Made by a program: the position numbers and the translations under genes
Notes under the pieces: generated by a model
Seen by the model: only the letters and a program-made list of their open reading frames with translations
Told to the model about the DNA's origin: nothing
The model's database searches: none
Shown here: piece by piece, positions 1 to 10,742 of the stretch
Position numbering within the stretch: position 1 is the first letter of the stretch
Layout: every line of letters begins with the position of its first letter
DNA from: Candidatus Kuenenia stuttgartensis
GTDB lineage: Bacteria; Planctomycetota; Planctomycetia; Planctomycetales; Planctomycetaceae
Direction: 5' to 3'
Length of the DNA stretch: 64,000 nt
Assembly: GCA_945861465.1 (NCBI GenBank)
Contig: CAMAVB010000005.1
Coordinates: forward strand, 1 to 64,000

Positions 1-2543
1 TTCGCCGTTGGACCGTGATTGTTGTGGTTGCCGCGAATAAAGACATATTCGTCTTCGCCGGAACCATCGCACATCACAAGTACAGGGTCGCCCGGTTGAG
101 GCTGCTCAGCGAGCTTCATCCATGCTGCGGATGCCTGGTCGAAGGCGGCTTGCTGTTCGTTTGGAAGTAGTCGCAATCGGACGGCCAGGTCCGGCCATGT
201 CGGATCAGCAAGAACAGTTTGTGCCCATTCGCGCGCCAGTTGCTTCCGTGAATGCGCACTGTCAACATTCATATTCCTGTTCGTGCTGGCGATTTCGGGG
301 CGTGTCACAGGAACTTCATCAGACTTAGCGACGAACTTGACCTCGCGCACGGCAAACCAGCCGTCTCCGTCATCAAGGAACTCCAAATGACAACGATGGC
401 CGAGGTACCGCTTGACGTCACCCGCAATTCGGATCCAACGAAACTCACCATCTGTATCAATCGGTTGTCGGCAACCGGAGAACAGAAGTTCGCTGAATTC
501 GTTCATCACGTAGCCGTCAATCACCAGGCGAACGCGTGCCCCTTTACCAGCTGCCAGGATGTGAATCTCAGGATGTGTGAGTTCAAATTCGGGTGAATGT
601 AACTCGCCACGCAGTTTGGGAGAGAGGCTGGCGGAAGTGATGCTTCCGCCATTGTCCGGAACACAGCCTTCGGCACTCCATTTCATTCCTCGATTTCGAA
701 AAAGAACCGTCGGAGGACGCAATTTGATCTGTTCCGTCGGGCCACCACCAAAGCCACCACCACCAAAGCCACCACCACTGTGGTGTGAATATTTTTGGGA
801 CGGAAGAAGATTCCACTCTGATGCATTTGCCAACGCTACTGTGTAGTCATGAAATGCTGCCCCGTACGGCAGCCAGTCTGAGGATAGGCCATCACGCAGG
901 TCGGCAAAGGTCAGAGTTTGGTCCCTGCGAGACGATTCAGGGACTTGCCATATCGACGTCTGCAACTCGGCATTAACAATCCTGGCCGCTTCCGATCTCG
1001 CTGTTCGCCATGTCTCAACCGTGTCCGCGTCAGACGCCGCCGTGGGCTTTTGAAGCAGTGTTGCAAACAACGATAACGAATTAGCGAGCTCTCTAGTCCT
1101 TGGATCAAGCAGCATCTCTTTCAGCCGGGCGACGCGATCTTCGGTGACCAGGTTGTCGTCGCCTGCCGCCTCTTCGCCGATCGCTCGAAGAAGAAGCTTC
1201 TCTCGGACGTCAGACCTCAACGGCTCAAGGCCCACATTGATGTCACCGATCGCTTGGGAATTGAAAGCTTCCAGTTGCTCAAGCAGTTTCTTTGTCTCAT
1301 CATGCGATTCAATCCACTCCACGCGCCGACGGGAACTCTGCAGAAAACCGGACAATGCATAATAGTCATCCGCCGTGATCGCATCGAACTTGTGGTCGTG
1401 GCAGCGGGCACACGCGATGGTCAGCCCAAGGAATGTTCTGCCGAAGACGTCGATCTGGTTGTCGATGCGTGACGCTTCTTCGCCTTTGACGTCCACTGGC
1501 GCATGTTTGTCTTCGCAGAGATACCAAAATCCGGTGGCGATGATCGATTCATTGAAACCCAATTCCGGATTGTGGCGTGGTTCGGTCATCAGGTCGCCGG
1601 CGATGTGTTCGCGGACGAATTGGTTGTACGGCACGTCGGCGTTGATCGCTCGAATCACATAGTCGCGATATCGCCATGCATAGGGCAACGGATAGTCGAA
1701 TTCATGTCCCAGCGTTTCGGCATAGCGCACCAGGTCCAGCCAGTGACGCGCCCAGCGTTCGCCAAACTGCGGCGATGCGAGCAGTTCATCCGCGACTTTT
1801 TCCATTGCGACGGGGGTCTCCGCCGGATCGTTGAAGAACTGATTCTGCTGTTCGATCGTCGGTGGCAATCCGACGAGATCGAAGTACAGTCGTCGCAGCA
1901 ATGCTCGGCGATCTGCATCCGGAGCCGGGGCAATTCCTGCCTCTTCCAACTTTGCCAGCAAAAATCGATCGGTGTCACTCGCGGGCCAGTCGGCCTGTTT
2001 GACGGCGGGGACAGTCGGACGTTCAATCTTTTTCCATGCCCAATGTGATGCAATCCGTTCCTGCAGTGGAAACACGGCTTTTGGTTTTTCGACGGCTCCG
2101 GGTGCGCCGTCATCCGGCCAGACTGCGCCGTCGGCGATCCACCGACTCAGGATTTCAATTTCCTCGTCAGGCATCCTGCTGCGAGGCGGCATTTCCAGGG
2201 CCTCGTAGCGCACTGCCTGCATGAGCAGACTTTCGTCGGGTTTTTCGGGGACAATTGCCGGACCGGTTTCGCCACCTGCCAGCATGGTCTTGCGTGAACT
2301 GAGCTTCAGATCACCCTTCGCTTCACTGTCCGGCCCGTGGCATTCGAAGCAGCGCGATTCCAGGAGCGGTAGAACTTTTTCGCGGAAGAACGTCGCTTTG
2401 TCGTCGTCGGTTTTCGTTTTCGTCGGCTCATCGATCGCAGCGGCGACTGAAGGCGGATTGCTGCAACTAGCCCACCATGCCAGCAGAATTCCGCTGCAGC
2501 AGAGGAGGGAAGTTGTCAAATTGAAACGGCGGGGTAGGAGCAT
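1..2543 (-). CDS. Planctomycete-type cytochrome c / DUF1549 / DUF1553 domain protein, C-terminus truncated by window edge
   Basis: Manual translation from ATG at 2543 stays open to base 1, so it is absent from the ORF track because it has no stop in the window. N-terminal signal peptide, then FFREKVLPLLESRCFECHGPDSEAKGDLKL (CxxCH-type heme motif), LYFDLVGLPPT, and IACARCHDHKFDAI, typical of PSCyt1/PSCyt2 proteins. Confidence 0.9.
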   Translation of the reverse strand, partial: MLLPRRFNLTTSLLCCSGILLAWWASCSNPPSVAAAIDEPTKTKTDDDKATFFREKVLPLLESRCFECHGPDSEAKGDLKLSSRKTMLAGGETGPAIVPEKPDESLLMQAVRYEALEMPPRSRMPDEEIEILSRWIADGAVWPDDGAPGAVEKPKAVFPLQERIASHWAWKKIERPTVPAVKQADWPASDTDRFLLAKLEEAGIAPAPDADRRALLRRLYFDLVGLPPTIEQQNQFFNDPAETPVAMEKVADELLASPQFGERWARHWLDLVRYAETLGHEFDYPLPYAWRYRDYVIRAINADVPYNQFVREHIAGDLMTEPRHNPELGFNESIIATGFWYLCEDKHAPVDVKGEEASRIDNQIDVFGRTFLGLTIACARCHDHKFDAITADDYYALSGFLQSSRRRVEWIESHDETKKLLEQLEAFNSQAIGDINVGLEPLRSDVREKLLLRAIGEEAAGDDNLVTEDRVARLKEMLLDPRTRELANSLSLFATLLQKPTAASDADTVETWRTARSEAARIVNAELQTSIWQVPESSRRDQTLTFADLRDGLSSDWLPYGAAFHDYTVALANASEWNLLPSQKYSHHSGGGFGGGGFGGGPTEQIKLRPPTVLFRNRGMKWSAEGCVPDNGGSITSASLSPKLRGELHSPEFELTHPEIHILAAGKGARVRLVIDGYVMNEFSELLFSGCRQPIDTDGEFRWIRIAGDVKRYLGHRCHLEFLDDGDGWFAVREVKFVAKSDEVPVTRPEIASTNRNMNVDSAHSRKQLAREWAQTVLADPTWPDLAVRLRLLPNEQQAAFDQASAAWMKLAEQPQPGDPVLVMCDGSGEDEYVFIRGNHNNHGPTA

Positions 2544-2607
2544 TCTCAGAACCTGCTTTGAGGGCGGGCGGGGATTCCCGGTGCTTTGTCATGCTTTTAA
2601 GGTGGGT

Positions 2608-2673
2608 TGTGTGCCACTGGCTCTGCCAGTGCGCCCCATTTGCAGTAAGCACTGGCAGAGTCAGTGGCACACA
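2608..2673. repeat. 66-bp palindromic element, copy 1 (TGTGTGCCACTGGCTCTGCCAGTG...CACTGGCAGAGTCAGTGGCACACA)
   Basis: Near-perfect inverted repeat; same 66-bp architecture at 8381 and 16748. Confidence 0.9.
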
Positions 2674-2777
2674 TCAATACACGAACGACAAATCAATAGG
2701 CTGTAGACGATAGTGCATTGTCGCGTTGAAGTGGGTGCAATTGCAATGGTGCGTGGCGCAAGCGAACTGCGATTCAA

Positions 2778-2907
2778 GTAGCTTGGACATTCTTGTCCGA
2801 GTCCTCACCGAGACGCATCCCCTTGACAATAGATGTGCGAATTGCACGTTTCCTGGCTTCGACTTCATATCCCGGCGATACGACGGACATGAATGTCCGT
2901 CCTACGT
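2778..2907 (+). repeat. Composite hairpin element: GTAGCTTGGACATTCTTGTCCGAG plus GACGGACATGAATGTCCGTCCTACG about 100 bp later
   Basis: Same pair of motifs at similar spacing at 45983-46113 and inverted at 31024-31152. Confidence 0.75.
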
Positions 2908-3068
2908 TGATCCTGCCATTGACCAAAATGCCGATTTCCAGCAAGATCCGCCGCTTCTATCTCACCGGCAGCTCAACTTGCCGGAAAACTCAACGTCTCT
3001 CGAATCTCAAATGAGCCCTCAGACCGCATTCTTGCTGGGGTTTGGCTCGCATTGGCTAACGTGTGTTC

Positions 3069-4586
3069 ATGACCGCAGGCACAAAACCGGACCGCTTCGA
3101 AATTGCTCGACTGGAGAAGCTGGAGAAAATCCAGTCTCTGGGACATGATCCCTGGGGGCAGCGGTTCGACAACCACGAAGCGATTTCTGGCATTCGAGAG
3201 CGCTGTCCGGCTGAATCCGGGATTGATGGCGACACAGTTCGCGTCGCAGGCCGGATTCGTGGGCGCCGCAAAGCCGGAAAACTGCGATTTATCGACTTGC
3301 AGGATCAAACCGGACGCATTCAGCTGCTGTTTTCGCGTGGAGAACTGACTGAACCGCAATGGGAATTGATGAGCGCGCTGGATGACGGCGACATCATCGG
3401 CATCGACGGCGTATTGCGTCGTACAAACACGGGTGAAGTGTCCGTGTTCGTGAGAGAGCTGACTGTATTGTGCAAATCGCTGACGCAGCCCCCGGAGAAA
3501 TTTCATGGGCTGAAAGACGAAGAGACGCTTGTTCGTCAGCGCTATCTGGATTTAATTTACACTGAAGGCGCTCTGGAACGCCTGTTGCAGCGGTCAAAAA
3601 TCATCGATTCTGTCCGCCAGACGCTTCGTGGTCAGAATTTCTACGAAGTCGAAACACCCGTACTGCATGCTGTTGCCGGCGGAGCTGCCGCGCGGCCGTT
3701 TGTCACGCACCACAACGCGCTCGACATGGAACTGTATCTCCGGATCGCTTTGGAACTGCATTTGAAGCGATTGATGGTCGGCGGGATTGAACGCGTCTAC
3801 GAAATCGGTCGAGTGTTCAGAAATGAAGGAGTCGATGCGACTCACAATCCTGAATTCACGATGATCGAAATCTATCAGGCTTACGGCAATTATGAATCTA
3901 TGATGGATCTGACCGAACAGATCGTGGTGCATGCGGCGAAGTCAATCAGCAGCACATTGCAACTGCCCTGGGGTGAAGACGGAGACACGATCGATCTGAC
4001 AGCACCGTGGCCTCGCAAAAAGTACGCTGATCTGTTTCGTGAACACGCGGGCTGCGACATGCACGATCCGGCAGCGGTCGCAGCAGTGGCGAAGAAATTC
4101 GGCGTTGAAACAAATGGCGTACATCCGGACGTGATCGTGAATGGAGTATTCGAGAAGACAGTGGAAGACCATTTGCAGGGGCCAGTCTTCGTCATTGATT
4201 ATCCGGCGTCGATTTGTCCGCTCACGAAGCGCAGCCAGTCTGATCCGGCGATTGCCGAACGATTTGAGCTGTTCATTCGGGGCATGGAGTTGGCAAATGC
4301 GTACACTGAATTAAATGATCCTCGGCTGCAGGAAGAACTCTTCCAGACTCAACTGGCAGGGATGGCGGCTGACGATTCGATGGCAAAAATGGATCACGAC
4401 TTTGTCCGAGCGTTGAAAGTCGGCATGCCGCCTGCCGGTGGTCTGGGGATCGGAATTGACCGGCTGGTGATGTTGCTGACAAACAGTCGTGCGATCAAAG
4501 ACGTGATCTTCTTTCCGTTAACGCGTCACGAAGACGCTGAGATTCATCCACCGGGCACAAAAAAGCCCGAACCCGCTGTAACATGA
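3069..4586 (+). CDS. lysS: Lysyl-tRNA synthetase, class II
   Basis: ORF 3063-4586 with LysS sequence: [87 protein letters not shown]. Start could be 3063 (GTG) or 3069 (ATG). Confidence 0.97.
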   Translation: MTAGTKPDRFEIARLEKLEKIQSLGHDPWGQRFDNHEAISGIRERCPAESGIDGDTVRVAGRIRGRRKAGKLRFIDLQDQTGRIQLLFSRGELTEPQWELMSALDDGDIIGIDGVLRRTNTGEVSVFVRELTVLCKSLTQPPEKFHGLKDEETLVRQRYLDLIYTEGALERLLQRSKIIDSVRQTLRGQNFYEVETPVLHAVAGGAAARPFVTHHNALDMELYLRIALELHLKRLMVGGIERVYEIGRVFRNEGVDATHNPEFTMIEIYQAYGNYESMMDLTEQIVVHAAKSISSTLQLPWGEDGDTIDLTAPWPRKKYADLFREHAGCDMHDPAAVAAVAKKFGVETNGVHPDVIVNGVFEKTVEDHLQGPVFVIDYPASICPLTKRSQSDPAIAERFELFIRGMELANAYTELNDPRLQEELFQTQLAGMAADDSMAKMDHDFVRALKVGMPPAGGLGIGIDRLVMLLTNSRAIKDVIFFPLTRHEDAEIHPPGTKKPEPAVT

Positions 4587-4647
4587 TTCAATTTGAAATT
4601 TCAAATTTGAAATCTCAGATCTGTAGGCCCGCAATGGAGTGCGTTCG

Positions 4648-6240
4648 ATGTACAAGTTGCTGCTGTGTGTTCGATATCTGCGCACCCGCTACATCGCGTT
4701 GGCCAGTATCATCAGTGTGATGCTGGGCGTCGCGACGATGATTGTGGTCAACAGCGTGATGGCTGGTTTTACATCGGAGATGCGTGATCGTCTGCACAAT
4801 TTTCTGGCGGACATTGTCATTGAATCCCGCACGATGGAAGGCATTGATCACACGGATCGGCAGCTGGCTGCCGTGAAGGCTGCTGCCGGAGAATATATTG
4901 CAGCCATGACGGCCACGATCGACGTGCCGGGCATGATCATGTTTGAAGATCCCTACAACGGCAAGACGATCACGGCGCAGGTGATGATTCAGGGAATTGA
5001 CCCGGAAAGCAAAGGTCGTGTCGGACCGCTGCGAGACTATCTCGGCAGCTACAATCCTGAGATAGAAAACGGCGTTGTCATTCGTGAAGCACTGCGGAGC
5101 CGCAAAGAACCGCTCAGTTGGGAGTTGACAGAATCAGCAGCCCGGTATCGCGACGAAATGAAACGACAGGCATCGCTGGAGATTCGAGGCGCATTTGAAG
5201 ACGAATCGCCGCCGATCAGGAGCACGCCGTCCGAAGATCGAAAAAACGACGACTCACCGGACTTTGATGGTGTGACTGTCGGCACAGGCGATGCGGCAGC
5301 CGACCAGCCGCCTCTGCCTCAGGACATATTCCTGCAGGACCCACTGGTCAACCCGCCAGAATCTCAGATTCAGACGAGTGCCTATCCTGCCCGTGTTTAT
5401 CTGGGCGAAGGTATCGTGAGTTTTCAGGCTCAGGATCCCGACACCGGCAAACTGCACAAGGTGATGCTGGTGCAACCGGGCGATGACATCATTCTGAGCA
5501 CGGTGACCGTCGGCAGGCCCACCGAAATCGTAAAGATGAATGCCACGGTTGTCGATTCGTTTCGCAGTGGCATGAATGAATACGATACCAGTGTCGTACT
5601 GATGAATATCAAAGAGCTGCAGAAGAATCGCGGGATGCATCTGGACGACGCAATCACCTCCATCCACATTCGCCTGAAGAATTACGACGATGCTCAAAAA
5701 GCGATCGCCGCGCTGCAGGGCGCTTTTCCTCCGGGCATGGTGACCATCAAAACCTGGGAAGAAAAGCAGGGCCTGCTGTTATCAGCCGTCGAAGTCGAAA
5801 CCGCCATCCTGAACGTGTTGCTGTTCCTGATCATCACGGTGGCAGGCTTCGGCATTCTCGCGATCTTCTACATGATCGTCGTGGAGAAAACCCGCGACAT
5901 CGGAATCCTGAAATCTCTAGGAGCCAGTTCGAACGGCGTGATGTCCATTTTCCTGTACTACGGTCTGGGACTGGGCATCGTGGGCAGTTCGGCAGGCGTG
6001 GTCCTGGGGCTGCTATTTGTGCGTTACATTAATCAGATCGAAGATGGTTTGAGTTGGGTGACCGGGCGGAAAGTATTCGACGAAAAGATTTACTACTTTT
6101 TTGAAATTCCTACCTACGTCAATCCTGTCATGGTGCTTTCGGTCGCGTTGGGTGCCATTGGGATTGCGGTACTTGCGAGTATTCTTCCCGCCCGCCGCGC
6201 GGCCCGACTGCATCCCGTGCGAGCTCTAAGGTTTGAATGA
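4648..6240 (+). CDS. ABC transporter permease, FtsX/LolC-LolE type
   Basis: N-terminal TM with RYLRTRYIALASIISVMLGVATMIVVNSVMAGF; C-terminal TM block with VVEKTRDIGILKSLGAS and SILPARRAARLHPVRALRFE, typical of lipoprotein-release permeases. Start 4648 preferred over 4639. Confidence 0.92.
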   Translation: MYKLLLCVRYLRTRYIALASIISVMLGVATMIVVNSVMAGFTSEMRDRLHNFLADIVIESRTMEGIDHTDRQLAAVKAAAGEYIAAMTATIDVPGMIMFEDPYNGKTITAQVMIQGIDPESKGRVGPLRDYLGSYNPEIENGVVIREALRSRKEPLSWELTESAARYRDEMKRQASLEIRGAFEDESPPIRSTPSEDRKNDDSPDFDGVTVGTGDAAADQPPLPQDIFLQDPLVNPPESQIQTSAYPARVYLGEGIVSFQAQDPDTGKLHKVMLVQPGDDIILSTVTVGRPTEIVKMNATVVDSFRSGMNEYDTSVVLMNIKELQKNRGMHLDDAITSIHIRLKNYDDAQKAIAALQGAFPPGMVTIKTWEEKQGLLLSAVEVETAILNVLLFLIITVAGFGILAIFYMIVVEKTRDIGILKSLGASSNGVMSIFLYYGLGLGIVGSSAGVVLGLLFVRYINQIEDGLSWVTGRKVFDEKIYYFFEIPTYVNPVMVLSVALGAIGIAVLASILPARRAARLHPVRALRFE

Positions 6241-7075
6241 TCCAATTCCGAGTCGGAACGTAACGGTTGGCGAGCGGCAGGGCGTCAGCCCTCCGAGTAA
6301 GTTTCTGAATCATGCGATCTTTGTTCAAAGACATACCACCATGGCTGAGACCATCAAGATGACCAGGCCACTGATTTCTGCGGAAGCGATTTCCAAGTCG
6401 TATTTTAAGGGCCAGCACATGATCCCTGTGCTTCAGGGAGCTGGCTTGAAGGCCAACCGCGGCGAGTTCATCTCCGTGATCGGACAAAGCGGGTCAGGGA
6501 AGAGTACGCTGCTGCATGTGATGGGTTTGCTGGATTCTCCGGATATCGGCGAAGTCATCCTGGACGGGAATCGCATCGACAATCTGAATCAGTCTGCCCG
6601 CGACCAGTTGCGGAATCACGTTTTTGGATTCATCTTCCAGTTTTATCATCTGCTGCCGGAACTCTCGTTGCTCGAAAACGTCATGACGCCGCTCATGATT
6701 CGGCATTCGATTTTCAGTTACTGGGCGAAACGGAAAGAAATTCGCGACGCGGCGATGGATATCATCAATCAGGTGGGCCTTGGACATCGCATCAAACATC
6801 GTCCGTCTGAACTATCCGGCGGAGAAATGCAACGCGGGGCCATTGCCCGTGCGTTGGTGGGTAAACCGGAGATTCTGCTGGCCGATGAACCCACAGGAAA
6901 TCTGGACGCTGTCACCGGCGGTGGGATCATGGAACTGCTGAATTCGCTCAATGAAAATCAGCAACTCACGATTGTGATGGTGACTCACGACGAAGCCATC
7001 GCCGCCCAGGCGCACCGCACTGTCAGGCTGGCGGAAGGCCGCATCCAGCTTCTCGCCCGTGAAGAAGCCGCGTGA
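6233..7075 (+). CDS. ABC transporter ATP-binding protein, LolD-like
   Basis: Walker A GQSGSGKSTLL, signature LSGGEMQRGAIARAL, Walker B ILLADEPTGNLD. Start possibly at 6341 (MAETIKMTRPL). Confidence 0.94.
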   Translation: MNDPIPSRNVTVGERQGVSPPSKFLNHAIFVQRHTTMAETIKMTRPLISAEAISKSYFKGQHMIPVLQGAGLKANRGEFISVIGQSGSGKSTLLHVMGLLDSPDIGEVILDGNRIDNLNQSARDQLRNHVFGFIFQFYHLLPELSLLENVMTPLMIRHSIFSYWAKRKEIRDAAMDIINQVGLGHRIKHRPSELSGGEMQRGAIARALVGKPEILLADEPTGNLDAVTGGGIMELLNSLNENQQLTIVMVTHDEAIAAQAHRTVRLAEGRIQLLAREEAA

Positions 7076-7713
7076 GTCGCCAACAGCAAATACACAATGG
7101 CCTGTTAATGATCTTTGCGAAATCCGGTTCAGATCTGACGTGGGACTCCACGCTGAAGGGAGACCATGTGATTCGGATTTGGAGCAGCAAAGTGCTGACG
7201 GCGTTTGCAATCCTGATGTTGACACTCACGACAGCAACAGTTGGCCTGTTTCTACTGAGCCTCACTGCATCTCGGCCCTCCAATCTGGGAGTTCGCGACG
7301 GACGATTAACCGCTTGCCCGGATTCACCCAACTGTGTTTCCACTCAGGCAGAAGATCGCGACCACTGGATCGCACCGCTGACATATCAGGGTGATTCAGA
7401 CACCGTGATCGAGACTCTGGAAGAAATAGTCAGGCGCCATCCTCGTACACGCGTCATCGAAAGAACATCTGACTATCTGCACACCGAATTCCGGAGTGCG
7501 TTCTTTCGTTTCGTGGATGATGTCGAATTCTATGTCGAAGCCGAATCCGGTCGCGTTCATTTCCGATCCGCTTCTCGCGTTGGTCATTCCGACCTGGAAG
7601 TGAACCGCTCACGCATGGAATTGATCCGCAGCCTGTTTCAATCAAAGCAGTCAACTGACGCGACACAACCAATCCCGCCCGCCAGGCCAGCCAAACTTCA
7701 GTCCGTGCCTTGA
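7072..7713 (+). CDS. DUF1499 family protein
   Basis: [15 protein letters not shown]...[19 protein letters not shown]...[28 protein letters not shown] is the DUF1499 pattern. Confidence 0.85.
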   Translation: MSRQQQIHNGLLMIFAKSGSDLTWDSTLKGDHVIRIWSSKVLTAFAILMLTLTTATVGLFLLSLTASRPSNLGVRDGRLTACPDSPNCVSTQAEDRDHWIAPLTYQGDSDTVIETLEEIVRRHPRTRVIERTSDYLHTEFRSAFFRFVDDVEFYVEAESGRVHFRSASRVGHSDLEVNRSRMELIRSLFQSKQSTDATQPIPPARPAKLQSVP

Positions 7714-7729
7714 GAGGCAGTACAAGCGA

Positions 7730-8344
7730 ATGAACGAAGAAAAACGGTCCCTTTCCAAACTTCAGTCCCCCCGGAAACAGTGGTATCAAAGCCAAAGCCA
7801 GGTTCAGAGCGCACGCCAACCGTGGGAGATTTCGGTCTGCGGTGATCTGACCGAGAGGCAGGCTGACATGCTGGAACGATTTACCGACGTACCGCGGGGA
7901 AGCAAGGGCGTCGTGTATTTTGATTCGTGCGGGGGCAGTGTCTATACCGGTCTTTCAATCGGTACGCTGATTCGGCTTCGCAACCTGCGCGTCACGGCGG
8001 TTGTGCTGGGCGAATGCTCTTCCGCAGCATTATTGCCATTTGCCGCATGCCAGCAACGATTGGTGACGCCTCATTCCACGCTGCTGTTCCATCCCATGCG
8101 ATGGCAATCAGACGAAGACGTGCGTCTGGAGGAAGCCACAGAATGGGCTCGCCACTTCAAAGATCTGGAGTCGCGTCTGGATTCGCTGCTGGCAACGCTG
8201 ATGCATGTGCCGCAGGAAACACTGCAGGGCTGGACTCGCCCCGGACGATTCATTACCGGCACTGAACTGGCTGCGGTAGGCATTGCTTCGCTGTTTGATC
8301 CATTCAATGAGCCTGATGCCTGGAAAAAAGTCCGCATTGTGTGA
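7730..8344 (+). CDS. ClpP/crotonase-fold protease-like protein
   Basis: [37 protein letters not shown] (Ser motif) and [13 protein letters not shown] (His) resemble ClpP/SppA-type serine proteases. Confidence 0.75.
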   Translation: MNEEKRSLSKLQSPRKQWYQSQSQVQSARQPWEISVCGDLTERQADMLERFTDVPRGSKGVVYFDSCGGSVYTGLSIGTLIRLRNLRVTAVVLGECSSAALLPFAACQQRLVTPHSTLLFHPMRWQSDEDVRLEEATEWARHFKDLESRLDSLLATLMHVPQETLQGWTRPGRFITGTELAAVGIASLFDPFNEPDAWKKVRIV

Positions 8345-8380
8345 ACAATACGGACCAGTGCTCTGTCAATCGTGTTTTGA

Positions 8381-8446
8381 TGTGTGCCACTGGCTCTGCC
8401 AGTGCTTCCTGCAGATGGGGAGCACTGGCAAAGCCAGTGGCACACA
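8381..8446. repeat. 66-bp palindromic element, copy 2
   Basis: TGTGTGCCACTGGCTCTGCCAGTG...CACTGGCAAAGCCAGTGGCACACA. Confidence 0.9.
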
Positions 8447-8526
8447 ATCCATCAATGAATCCTTGACAAAGCACCAGGTCGCCCAAGCGACTGAATGACC
8501 TTTGTTTTCCTGATCGGAGTGATCGA

Positions 8527-9390
8527 ATGCGAGTTCTGAATCTGTTCCTGAGTTGGCTGGCTGTCACCGCGAGCTGTGTCGGCGTCTCTGCCGCAGAAAA
8601 AGCAGCACCTTCCCGAATTCTGATGCTGACGCAGAGCGTCGGCTTCGTCCACGGCAGTGTGCGACGTCCCGATGGAGGCGAAAAGAAACTTGCCGTTGCC
8701 GAAATCGCCATGATTCAGCTGGGCCAGAAGACGGGACTGTTCACTGTCGATTGTACTCAGGATGCCGCCGCAGATTTTACCAAAGACAATCTGCAGAGCT
8801 ATGACATGGTGATGTTTTACACGACAGGCTCGCTGCCAATTGCTGACGCTGATCGTGATTACTTCTTCAAAGAATGGCTCACGGCCAAAGGACACGGATT
8901 CATCGGATTTCACTCCGCCGCCGACACTTACGGCGACTACCAACCCTATTGGGACATGGTCGGTGGAACATTCGACGGGCATCCGTGGGGCTCAGGGACG
9001 ACCGTAACGATCAATGTGCATGACCCCGAAAATCCGATGATGAAACCGTTTGGGCACGAATTCACGATCAAGGACGAAATTTACCAGTACAAGAACTGGC
9101 AACCGGAAAAAGTCCGCGTGCTGATGAGTCTCGACATGACACGCTGCACGCCGTCAGAACCACGCCATGTGCCAGTCGCGTGGGTGAAATCGTATGGCGA
9201 CGGCAAGGTGTATTTCAACAATCTTGGTCATAACGAATCAACATGGCAGGATCAGCGATTCCTCGATTCGATCACCGCTGGCGTAACATGGATTCGTGGC
9301 GAAGTCGAAGCTGACGCCACACCAAATCCGGACTTAAGCAAAGCCCAGGAAGCAGCCGCGAAAGCCGCTGCCGCCGCTGCCAAAAAGTAA
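8527..9390 (+). CDS. ThuA-like domain protein (secreted)
   Basis: Signal peptide, then LMLTQSVGFVHGSV, MVMFYTTGSLP, GHGFIGFHSAADT, GKVYFNNLGHNESTW are ThuA-type motifs. Confidence 0.88.
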   Translation: MRVLNLFLSWLAVTASCVGVSAAEKAAPSRILMLTQSVGFVHGSVRRPDGGEKKLAVAEIAMIQLGQKTGLFTVDCTQDAAADFTKDNLQSYDMVMFYTTGSLPIADADRDYFFKEWLTAKGHGFIGFHSAADTYGDYQPYWDMVGGTFDGHPWGSGTTVTINVHDPENPMMKPFGHEFTIKDEIYQYKNWQPEKVRVLMSLDMTRCTPSEPRHVPVAWVKSYGDGKVYFNNLGHNESTWQDQRFLDSITAGVTWIRGEVEADATPNPDLSKAQEAAAKAAAAAAKK

Positions 9391-9464
9391 GGTAGCTCAG
9401 TCGCTCCGCCGACTGAGATTCCCTGGATGCAATAAGGTGTTGCCGTAGCGCAGAGCGCATGATC

Positions 9465-9560
9465 AAGACATGATTTTGTGGTAGCCCGGACCAGGCGAAG
9501 CGCATTTCCGGCAATTGGCTGAACTGCCGGAACGACGCTCTGCCTGATCCGGCCTGTATA
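9465..9560 (+). repeat. Dispersed inverted repeat (GTGGTAGCCCGGACCAGGCGAAGCGCATTTCCGGCAATTGGCTGAACTGCCGGAACGACGC...), copy 1
   Basis: Close match to 43390-43485; internal CCGGCA...TGCCGG palindrome. Confidence 0.75.
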
Positions 9561-9705
9561 TCCAACCCCAATTCGTTGGGTTGACAAAGCAGTAGTTTCT
9601 TATCACCAGGATAGATTCTTGTTCTGGCACGAGCATCGACAGTCATGCGCGTCGCGGGTGACGTCCCCGAGCGACGTCGCCTACGTAAGTCCATAGGAGT
9701 CTCAC

Positions 9706-10623
9706 ATGACGATTCTGCGGCTCCCCGCACTTTCACGACTGATCGTCACCGGCAAAGATCGTGCAAAATATCTGCACAACTTCTGCACAAATAACATCAG
9801 GGATCTGCAGACTGGTAAAGCCTGCGAAGCATTTTTCTGCGATGTCAAAGCCCGCGTAATCGCGCATGGTTACGTTCTGGCATTCGACGATTGTCATGAA
9901 GTCTGGATGCTGGGCGGCGATGAGCCTGGCCTCCTGAAGCATCTCAATCGGTATATCATTGCCGAAGACGTGACGATAACTTCCGGAACGGAATTTACGG
10001 CGGCCAATGCGGCGGTCGGTGAGATCTCGGCGAACGCATTGCTTCTCAGCATGCAGGAACCCGTGTGCCTGCTTCAGGAACCGTTGAGTTGTGCCAGGTT
10101 ACAAATCCGTGATCCAAATAATGCTCTGCTGACACCAACAGGACTCGCTGTGACATGGGCAGACACGCCGATGTTGTGGGTGGCAACCCCGAACGATGCA
10201 AGCCAGATGCCGTTGCCCGCTGAAGTTGGTGTTGCAGCGGTGACGTTCGAGCAACTGCGAATTCGCGAGCGGTTCCCGATCATCAATCAGGACATGTCAA
10301 TCGAGAACATGGCACCAGAGGCTGAACGAAACTCGTCCGCGATCAGTTACGTCAAAGGTTGCTATCTGGGACAGGAACCCATCGCCCGTCTGGACGCGAT
10401 GGGCCATGTGAACCGCGCTTTGCGTTGTGTGGCAGCAGCCACTTCGGCCTCGCTCTTTTTACAGACATCGATTTTGTCGAGCGACGGCACGGTCGTGGGC
10501 GTCGTCACCTCAGCAGCGACAGTCGCAGATGGCTCCATCGGACTGGCAATGATCCGCGTCAGCGCGAATAAAGCCCCGTTCCATTGTGAGATTGATGGAA
10601 AGGATGTCGCGATACGACTGTGA
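9706..10623 (+). CDS. ygfZ: Folate-binding protein YgfZ/GcvT-like
   Basis: YVKGCYLGQEPIARLDAMGHVNRAL matches the K-G-C-Y-x-G-Q-E signature of YgfZ; KDRAKYLHNFCTNNIRDLQTGKACEAFFCDVKARV N-terminus. Confidence 0.88.
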   Translation: MTILRLPALSRLIVTGKDRAKYLHNFCTNNIRDLQTGKACEAFFCDVKARVIAHGYVLAFDDCHEVWMLGGDEPGLLKHLNRYIIAEDVTITSGTEFTAANAAVGEISANALLLSMQEPVCLLQEPLSCARLQIRDPNNALLTPTGLAVTWADTPMLWVATPNDASQMPLPAEVGVAAVTFEQLRIRERFPIINQDMSIENMAPEAERNSSAISYVKGCYLGQEPIARLDAMGHVNRALRCVAAATSASLFLQTSILSSDGTVVGVVTSAATVADGSIGLAMIRVSANKAPFHCEIDGKDVAIRL

Positions 10624-10641
10624 GCGTCTCTGCAGTCTTTA

Positions 10642-10742
10642 AGGACTGTGACAGAAATAAGTGGGGCACGATTCCATGGTGCCGAGCACGTTAAAAACGT
10701 GCTCCACGTACGAAAGACGACAGTTATTTTTGCTCAGGTCCT
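10642..10742 (+). repeat. 101-bp double-hairpin element, copy A
   Basis: AGGACTGTGACAGAAATAA...two internal hairpins (GGCACGATTCCATGGTGCC, GAGCACGTTAAAAACGTGCTC)...TTATTTTTGCTCAGGTCCT. Confidence 0.9.

Noticed and set aside
583-816. ORF with poly-Trp stretch (WWWLWWWWLWWW)
   Set aside because: Out-of-frame reading of the Gly-rich repeat within the large minus-strand CDS 1-2543.
1503-2113. ORFs 1503-2048 (+) and 1655-2113 (-)
   Set aside because: Antisense or out-of-frame to the DUF1549/DUF1553 coding sequence, which gives recognisable protein motifs.
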